64,000 nucleotides of DNA from Neocallimastix lanati (nom. inval.) (Eukaryota > Neocallimastigomycota > Neocallimastigomycetes > Neocallimastigales > Neocallimastigaceae): the NCBI GenBank assembly GCA_016946835.1, contig JACVTC010000033.1, positions 786,001 to 850,000 of the forward strand, given 5' to 3'. Every line of letters starts with the position of its first letter. Positions within the stretch are counted from its first letter, which is position 1. This document shows, in pieces, positions 57,676-64,000 of this stretch. The notes beneath the pieces were generated by a model. That model ran no database searches and had not been told where the DNA came from. It worked only from the letters and a program-made list of their open reading frames with translations. The position numbers and the translations under genes are program-made.

Positions 57676-58345
57676 CTTTTTATTTTATTTTATTTTATTT
57701 TATTCAATCTGTACTTTATATTCATATTCTACTATTTATTTTATTTTATTTTATTCAATCTGTACTTTATATTCATATTCTACTATTTATTTTATTTTAT
57801 TTTATTCAATCTGTACTTTATATTCATATTCTACTATTTATTTTATTTTATTTTATTCAATCTGAACTTTATATTTAATATTCTACTATTTATTTTATTT
57901 TATTTTATTTTATTTAATCTGTACTTTATATTCATATTCTACTATTTATTTTATTTTATTTTATTTTATTCAATCTGTACTTTATATTCATATTTCTACT
58001 ATTTATTTTATTTTATTTTATTTTATTTTATTTTATTCAATCTGTACTTTATATTCATATTTCTACTATTTATTTTATTTTATTTTATTTTATTTTATTT
58101 TATTCAATCTGTACTTTATATTCATATTTCTACTATTTATTTTATTTTATTTTATTTTATTCAATCTGTACTTTATATTCATATTTCTACTATTTATTTT
58201 ATTTTATTTTATTTTATTTTATTTTATTTTATTCAATCTGTACTTTATATTCATATTTCAACTATTTATTTTATTTTATTTTATTCAATCTGTACTTTAT
58301 ATTCATATTTCAACTATTTATTTTATTTTATTTTATTTTAATTTA
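57676..58345. repeat. Minisatellite array, forward orientation (left flank of the MULE block)
   Basis: About 11 copies of a 50-70 base unit made of a variable (ATTTT)n run followed by CAATCTGTACTTTATATTC and ATATT(T)C(T/A)ACTATTTA. Length variation is in the ATTTT run. The two copies nearest the MULE genes carry CAACTA, the variant that dominates the array at 63.3-64 kb. Confidence 0.95.
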
Positions 58346-58595
58346 ATTTATTAATTTTATTTTATTTTATATACTTGAACTTTTATATTATTACATTCAA
58401 TATATATTTTATTTTATTTTATTTTATTTTGTATACTTGTATTTATATTATTGCATTCTTTATTTATTTATTTTTTTTTTTTTTTTTTTACAAACAATTG
58501 AAAAACTAATTTTTCAAAATTAGTAAGAATAATATTGGATAATTAATATAAAAATTTTAATTATATAATTAAAAAATATTTATAAAAATATAGAA
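58346..58595. other. A+T-rich DNA between array and MULE relic
   Basis: Degenerate continuation of the (ATTTT) run and a T-run. It probably contains the 5' flank of the transposase relic. Confidence 0.6.
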
Positions 58596-59681
58596 ATGGA
58601 AGAAAATCTAATTATTGATGTGAGTCTAACAAAGGAAAAAAATAAATTATTATTAATAAAAATATAAATTTAATTTTTCGTATACAACAAAGGAAAAAAA
58701 TAAATTATTATTAATAAAAAATATAAATTTAATTTTTCGTATATAAGAAAAGATAATTCCAAAGTTTATGTACCGAAATAAATGTAAATCTTTTATTATT
58801 TTAAATGATAAGAAAGAAATCTTAAAATATGATAGTTCACATAATCATCCTAAAAAAGAATACGATGTATCTCTATCTATAAAGAAACATAAAATTAAAA
58901 ATGGAATTGAAAAAAGTTCAATTCCTTTTGATATAAAAATAAAACCCCTATATAATAAAATTTCTAAAGAAATGAGATTTATATGTCCAGAATATAATTC
59001 AATTAAATCCCAAATATCATGAAATTTAAATAAAAAACTACCATCCAATTTAACAACATTTACTGAAATTCCTAATAAATCTAAATATTATAAACCAAAG
59101 CGAGGTGAAAATTTTATTATATTCAAAAAATACTAATTTAATAATTTTTCAATCCCTTTTTCAAGTAAAATTATTTAGAATATAATGATGATATATTTGT
59201 TGATGGTCATTTTTTATTGCCCCTAAATTTAGTTATCAAATATTTATTACAAGAACTTACGCTAAAGAGTTAGATAGTTTTTATACTACTTCTTTTGCAA
59301 TATTAAAAAATAAAGAACAAGAAACATATAAAATATTATTTAAAAAATTAAAAAAAAAATGCTAATACATGTAACAATAATATTATAATTGCAGAATCAC
59401 TCAATAGTTATTTAAATAATTTATTTCCAACAAAACCATCTTATTATGAATTAATAGATAAATTAAATGAACTTGAACATTTACCATATTATGATTATCA
59501 AAGAAAAATAAGAGGAATTTGGAAAATAAAAAAAAGAGCAATAAATAAAACTAATGAAATCAGTGTCTTAATTGAACCCTACAAAAATATTGAAGCCAAG
59601 TTAATTAATGCTAAATGGGATAGAAATAATACTATTAATTTGTGGTTTGATTGTTTAACTGATTTAAATAATATATTATAA
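58596..59681 (+). pseudogene. Decayed MULE transposase copy with internal deletion
   Basis: This is a plus-strand relative of the intact gene at 61013. The start MEENLIIDV corresponds to MEGNLKIDI. The FLYWCH-like segment is kept (RNKCKSFIILNDKKEILKYD, then SSHNHP), as is IRFICPEY-type sequence and the C-terminal piece YYDYQRKIRGIWKIKKRAI, ending DCLTDLNNIL. Near 58625-58740 a segment of about 60 bases is duplicated in tandem. Around 59350-59390 the sequence jumps from the region after the first catalytic Asp (a VDGHF-like remnant near 59200) to the ESLNSYL motif. That removes about 130 codons, including the second Asp and the CxxH pair. Several stops and frame changes add to this. It is dead. 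Confidence 0.8.
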
Positions 59682-60084
59682 ATATTATTTTATAATAAAT
59701 AATTAAGAAATGAGGAATAATCAAACGAAATAATAATAATTCTTTCATTCGAAAATTTAATTTATAAAGCTTAATAAATTTATACAGTTTAAATAAATAT
59801 TCAAATGCGTCTCTATAATTAATAATTTTATCATAATTATTTTTTTTTAATAATATTTAAATAAAAGAATTATTATTAGTAATATTTATATTTTTAATAA
59901 CATTTATATTTTTATATAATTCTTTTGTTAATAGCATTTAAATAAAAGAATTAAAATCATAAAATCTAACCATTATATGATTTATTTAATTATACACTTA
60001 ATAATTAATTTAAAAATTGAAATAACAAATTAATACAATAAAATAATATTATGTAGCATAATATAGCTATAGCCACATATTTAT
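59682..60084. other. 3' flank of the MULE relic
   Basis: A+T-rich, no gene. Two similar AAATAAAAGAATTATTA / AAATAAAAGAATTAAAA phrases near 59860 and 59940. Confidence 0.5.
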
Positions 60085-60205
60085 ATACATCACGTGAAAA
60101 ATTGGCGTAATGCAACCTCCCCGTAAAAATTACGGGGAGAGCGCGTTTCGGAACCGCACGTGAATAGATATAAGCCACATGCTTTTTGAGATGGCGTATT
60201 ATATA
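60085..60205. repeat. Back-to-back MULE-like terminal repeats with a G+C-rich hairpin
   Basis: GGCGTAATGCAACCTCCCC (ending 60122) resembles the right terminus of the element at 56663. From 60132, ACGGGGAGAGCGCGTTTCGG resembles a left terminus, and GGCGTATTA near 60193 is also found in that element. The two are separated by the 9 bases GTAAAAATT. Together they form CCCCGTAA-AAA-TTACGGGG (60119-60137), a hairpin flanked by CACGTG at 60091 and 60157. This is the most G+C-rich patch in the right third of the window. Confidence 0.6.
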
Positions 60206-60278
60206 TAAATTTTTTTATATAAATAAATAATTAAATAATAATTAAATAAATATTTTATTTTATAATAATTTCATAATT

Positions 60279-60440
60279 TAATATATATTTGATAATAAAA
60301 AATAAAAAAATAAAAAAATAAAAAAATAAAAAAAATAAAAAAATAAAAAAATAAAAAAAATAAAAAAATAAAAAAAATAAAAAAATAAAAAAAATAAAAA
60401 ATAAAAAAAAAATAAAAAAAAATAAAAAAGATTAAAAAAA
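60279..60440. repeat. (AAAAAAAT)-type A-rich repeat
   Basis: Irregular A7-8 T units. The Phe/Tyr/Leu frame on the minus strand is an artefact. Confidence 0.85.
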
Positions 60441-60460
60441 TAAAATACAAAATAAATAAA

Positions 60461-60910
60461 ATAAAATATTTTCATTTTTATTTATATTTATAACTGTAAT
60501 TTTTTATTATATAAATAAATAAATAAATAAATAAATAATAATTAAATAAATATTTTATTTTATAATAAAAAAATAAAATAAAAAAAAGAAAAGATAAATA
60601 TTTTTTTAGTAATTTTCTTGAAATAAAATATTTTATTAGTAATTTTCTTGAAATAAAATATTTTATTAGTAATTTTCTTGAAATAAAATATTTTATTAGT
60701 AATTTTCTTGAAATAAAATATTTTATTAGTAATTTTCTTGAAATAAAATAAAATATTTTCATATTTATTTATATTTATAACTGTAATTTTTTATTATATA
60801 AATAAATAATAATTAAATAAATATTTTATTTTATAATGAAAAAATAAAATAAAAAAAAAAAGATAAATATTTTTTTAATAATTTTCTTGAAATAAAATAA
60901 AATATTTTTA
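60461..60910. repeat. Direct duplication of about 150 bp enclosing a 30-bp repeat
   Basis: The segments 60461-60606 and 60746-60890 are near-identical (ATTTATAACTGTAATTTTTT, then AAATAAATATTTTATTTTATA). Between them lie five tandem copies of a 30-base unit with TTAGTAATTTTCTTGAAATA (60606-60745). Part of the unit also follows the second segment. This lies in the 5' flank of the intact MULE gene. Confidence 0.85.
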
Positions 60911-61012
60911 TATTTATAATTGTAATTTTTAAAAAAAATTGAAAATACATATTAAATAAAAAATAAAAAATAAATATTTTCATATTTATTAATATTTATA
61001 TTAAAAATTTTG

Positions 61013-62461
61013 ATGGAGGGAAATCTAAAAATTGATATAAGTGAAACAAATCGAGGAAAAGAGCAAATAATTATAGATCGAAAATTTAAATATAATTTTT
61101 CAAAATTAAAAAAAGATAATACAAAAATATATAGATGTACAGAATATAAAACATTAAATAAATGTAAGTCTTTTATTATTTTAAATGATAATAAAGAAGT
61201 TTTAAATTATGATTCTTCACATAATCATCCTGGTAATGAAATTAATGCATCCAAATCATTAATAAAACATAAAATTAAAGATGAAATAAAAAAAAGTTTG
61301 ATTCCTTCTGATATAAAATCAAAACGCATATTTGATAAAATTTCTCAAGAAATAGGATATATATGCCCTGAATATAAAACAATTAAATCCCAAATAACAA
61401 GATATAAAAACAAACAATTATTTCCTAATGTAAAAACATTTGATGAAGTTCCTAATGTATCTGAATATTATAAAACAATAAGAGGTGAATATTTTATGAT
61501 ATTCAAAAATTCTAATATAATAATTTTTCAATCACCATTCCAAGCAAAATTATTTATGGAGAATAAACATATATTTGCTGATGGTACATTTTTAATAGCT
61601 CCAACTAATAGTTATCAAGTATTCATTACCAGAACTTATGTTACAGAATTAAATTGTTTTTACACTACTTCCATGTCAATATTAAAAAACAAAGAACAAA
61701 CAACTTACGAAATATTATTTAATGAAATAAAAAAAAATATAATTAAATATAATGCAAATATTAATTTCTCAGAAAAAATTTTTCATTGTGATTTTGAAAA
61801 AGGAATATCTAATGCAGTGGAAAATATTTTTCCCAATATAAATATTAAATATTGTTTTTGGCATTATAAAAGATTATTAATGACAAAAAAAAATAAATTA
61901 TGTTACAAGGAAGTGAAAGATCATAATATTTTAAATACTTATTATAAAGCGATTTCTAATTTATGTTTTATTAATATTGAATACATACCTGATATTTTTA
62001 ATAAAATTAAAAATACATGCATGAGATATAAATCTACCTGTTCCCAATTTTTGAATTTTTTAGATTATTTTGAGAAAACATTTCTAAATATCTATAATAC
62101 AAAATATTGGAATTATTACAATAATATAGACCACATAACAAATAATGCTTCAGAATCTTATAACAGTTATTTAAAAAATTTATTTGTAAAAAAGCCTTCA
62201 TTTTATAAATTAATATATACAATACAATTTGAAGAATCCAAATCTTACTATGATTACCATATGAGAATTAAAGGAATTTGGAGAAAAAAGAGCAGAATAT
62301 CAGAAAGGGTCGATGACATTAATATTTTAGTTGAATATTATAAAAATATGGAAGCCGAATTAAAAAATATTGGATGTAGTAAAAATGATATCATCGAAAA
62401 TTGGTTTAATTGTTTAATTAGATTGAATAATGAAATCATTAATTTTAATAAAACAAAATAA
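61013..62461 (+). CDS. MULE (Mutator-like) transposase with FLYWCH-type zinc finger, intact
   Basis: An open frame of 482 residues from ATG 61013; the extra upstream codon is TTG. Residues 41-72 hold a FLYWCH/WRKY-like zinc finger with Cys42, Cys51, His70 and His72 (YRC ... NKC ... HNH), expected to bind the element ends. The MULE catalytic core follows: Asp190 in FADGTF, Asp260 in HCDFEKG, the family's CxxH pair Cys281/His284 (CFWH), and Glu381 in NNASESYNSYL. That makes a complete DDE triad in the usual order. C-terminal segments (KGIWRKKSR) are shared with the decayed copy at 58596. Length is on the short side for MULEs but nothing needed is missing, so it may be active. The ends of this copy are not certain: the likely left terminus is at 60134, and I found no matching right terminus before the minisatellite at 63.3 kb. 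Confidence 0.88.
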   Translation: MEGNLKIDISETNRGKEQIIIDRKFKYNFSKLKKDNTKIYRCTEYKTLNKCKSFIILNDNKEVLNYDSSHNHPGNEINASKSLIKHKIKDEIKKSLIPSDIKSKRIFDKISQEIGYICPEYKTIKSQITRYKNKQLFPNVKTFDEVPNVSEYYKTIRGEYFMIFKNSNIIIFQSPFQAKLFMENKHIFADGTFLIAPTNSYQVFITRTYVTELNCFYTTSMSILKNKEQTTYEILFNEIKKNIIKYNANINFSEKIFHCDFEKGISNAVENIFPNINIKYCFWHYKRLLMTKKNKLCYKEVKDHNILNTYYKAISNLCFINIEYIPDIFNKIKNTCMRYKSTCSQFLNFLDYFEKTFLNIYNTKYWNYYNNIDHITNNASESYNSYLKNLFVKKPSFYKLIYTIQFEESKSYYDYHMRIKGIWRKKSRISERVDDINILVEYYKNMEAELKNIGCSKNDIIENWFNCLIRLNNEIINFNKTK

Positions 62462-63312
62462 AAATAATTATTAAAATCCTTTCAAAATCATAATTACAAT
62501 TAATTGAAAATTAAATTTTTTTATTTAATAAGAAATTCAATATTTAAATTTATTTAATATTTATTGAAGGGTTAGCTTAAAAATATTAAAAAAAAATTTT
62601 TTTTATAAATTTATTTTAAATATTTTTTACTTAATTAAATATTATTAAATAAAATTAAAAGATGTCTTTATTATTATATATTAGTATTATAAAATATTAA
62701 AAATATGAATGTATTGCATTTCTCATTATTTTTATTTTATATTGTAGTAAATTAATAAATAAATAAATAATTTTTATAAAATAAACCAATTATTAAATTA
62801 ATATATTTTTTAAAAATATATTTAATGTATATTTCATATTTTTAATAAATATTCAAATATACATTTTAAATATATATAATGATATTTAAGTATTATAATA
62901 CTTATAAAAGAAAATAATTAATATTTTAAATTATTTCTATCAGGCTTTCTAAAAAAACTTTACTATTTGTAAAAATAGTAATGCTCTTTTTGTTAGTTTA
63001 TTAGATTTGTATAATATAAATATCTAAAATAATTTATTTATTATTTAATAGAAATTTATGTTTAAAAATGTTATTGTTATTATTATTATTACTAAAAAAA
63101 AGTTTTAATTTAATATTTATAATTAAATTTTCAAATAATCTTTCCTTATCAAGTTAAATATAATGCTCCTGAGTAAAAAAGATTTTTGTATTATATAAAA
63201 TTTATTTAAAATATTAGATAAAAAAAATATTAAAAAGGAAATAAGAATTTTAAAAAGAATATTTAAAAATAAAATGAAAAAAATATAGAATGTAATAATA
63301 TAGAAGAATAAG
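62462..63312. other. A+T-rich 3' flank of the MULE gene
   Basis: No gene. A terminal repeat like those at 56.7 and 60.1 kb is not visible here. A small inverted repeat (TTTACTATTTGTAAAAATAGTA) occurs near 62962. Confidence 0.6.
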
Positions 63313-64000
63313 TATATAAAATAAAATAAAATAAAATAAATAGTTGAAATATAAATATAAAGTACAGATTGAATAAAATAAAATAAATAGTTGAAATATA
63401 AATATGAAGTACAGGATGAATAAAATAAAATTAATAGTTGAAATATAAATATAAAGTACAGATTGAATAAAATAAAATAAATAGTTGAAATAAAAATATG
63501 AAGTACAGATTGAATAAAATAAAATAAAATAAAATAAAATAAAATAAAAATAATATAAATAGTTGAAATATAAATATGAAGTACAGAATGAATAAAATAA
63601 AATAAATAGTTGAAATATAAATATGAAGTACAGATTGAATAAAATAAAATAAATAGTTGAAATATAAATATGAAGTACAGAATGAATAAAATAAAATAAA
63701 TAGTTGAAATATAAATATAAAGTACAGATTGAATAAAATAAATAGTTGAAATATAAATATGAAGTACAGAATGAATAAAATAAAATAAATAGTTGGAATA
63801 TAAATATAAAGTACAGATTGAATAAAATAAAATAAATAGTTGAAATATAAATATAAAGTACAGATTGAATAAAATAAATAGTTGAAATATAAATATGAAG
63901 TACAGAATGAATAAAATAAAATAAATAGTTGAAATATAAATATAAAGTACAGATTGAATAAAATAAAATAAATAGTTGAAATATAAATATAAAGTACAGG
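63313..64000. repeat. Minisatellite array, reverse orientation (right flank of the MULE block)
   Basis: About 13 copies, running off the window end, of AATAAATAGTTGAAATATAA, AT(A/G)AAGTACAG(A/G)(A/T)TG and a short AATAAAAT run. This is the reverse complement of the unit at 57.7-58.3 kb. Confidence 0.95.

Noticed and set aside
57665-57865. A 66-codon frame with FILFYSICTLYSYSTIY repeats
   Set aside because: Runs through noncoding minisatellite units; later units differ in length by non-multiples of three.
58845-59048. A 67-codon minus-strand frame
   Set aside because: Antisense of the MULE relic.
60278-60762. Two minus-strand frames of 65 and 94 codons (one with FISRKLLIKY repeats)
   Set aside because: They arise from the A-rich and 30-base repeats, whose lengths are multiples of three; there is no sign of a gene.

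Overview
The window is almost certainly nuclear DNA of an anaerobic gut fungus (Neocallimastigomycota; genera such as Neocallimastix, Piromyces, Anaeromyces). I infer this from the extreme A+T content, the many homopolymer and (ATT)n, (ATTATTT)n and (AAAAAT)n tracts, short GT-AG introns that nearly all begin GTAA/GTAT and end TAG/AAG, and two large intronless ankyrin proteins of a type I associate with this phylum. No rRNA, tRNA, bacterial operon or CRISPR is visible.

Layout. 0-5.5 kb: A+T desert with a strange GC-rich island (724-955), simple-repeat arrays and a small single-pass membrane protein (4069-4455). 5.5-9 kb: graveyard of a LINE relic and two pieces of Ty1/copia fossil. 9.9-12.4 kb: imperfect repeats, then an unrecognised, apparently interrupted gene whose 3' part is a 13-copy 45-bp coding minisatellite. 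16.9-18.1 kb: a three-exon secreted alpha/beta-hydrolase. 19.1-28.4 kb, minus strand: a gene I could assemble into 23 phase-consistent exons and identify as autophagy lipid-transfer protein ATG2. About 1.5 kb upstream of it lies a decayed copy of two of its 3' exons. 31.6-32.6 kb: a decayed helicase-like fragment of viral or plasmid type. 33.9-38.5 kb: heptanucleotide arrays in alternating orientation. 39.7-40.2 kb: a two-exon heterotrimeric G-protein gamma subunit with a CaaX box. 44 kb: a perfect 31-bp hairpin. 46.1-53.8 kb, minus strand: two paralogous ankyrin proteins of about 900 residues. 56.7-64 kb: a Mutator-like (MULE) neighbourhood with a 350-bp inverted-repeat element carrying a perfect 9-bp target duplication, a decayed and an intact MULE transposase gene, back-to-back terminal-repeat-like ends at 60.1 kb, and inverted arrays of one minisatellite on either side.

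The host genes (autophagy, G-protein signalling, secretion, ankyrin scaffold) are independent single-gene units, as expected for a eukaryote. The most novel material is the MULE/minisatellite complex at the right end, followed by the coding minisatellite and the GC-rich island. All identifications are from reading motifs; no database was searched.
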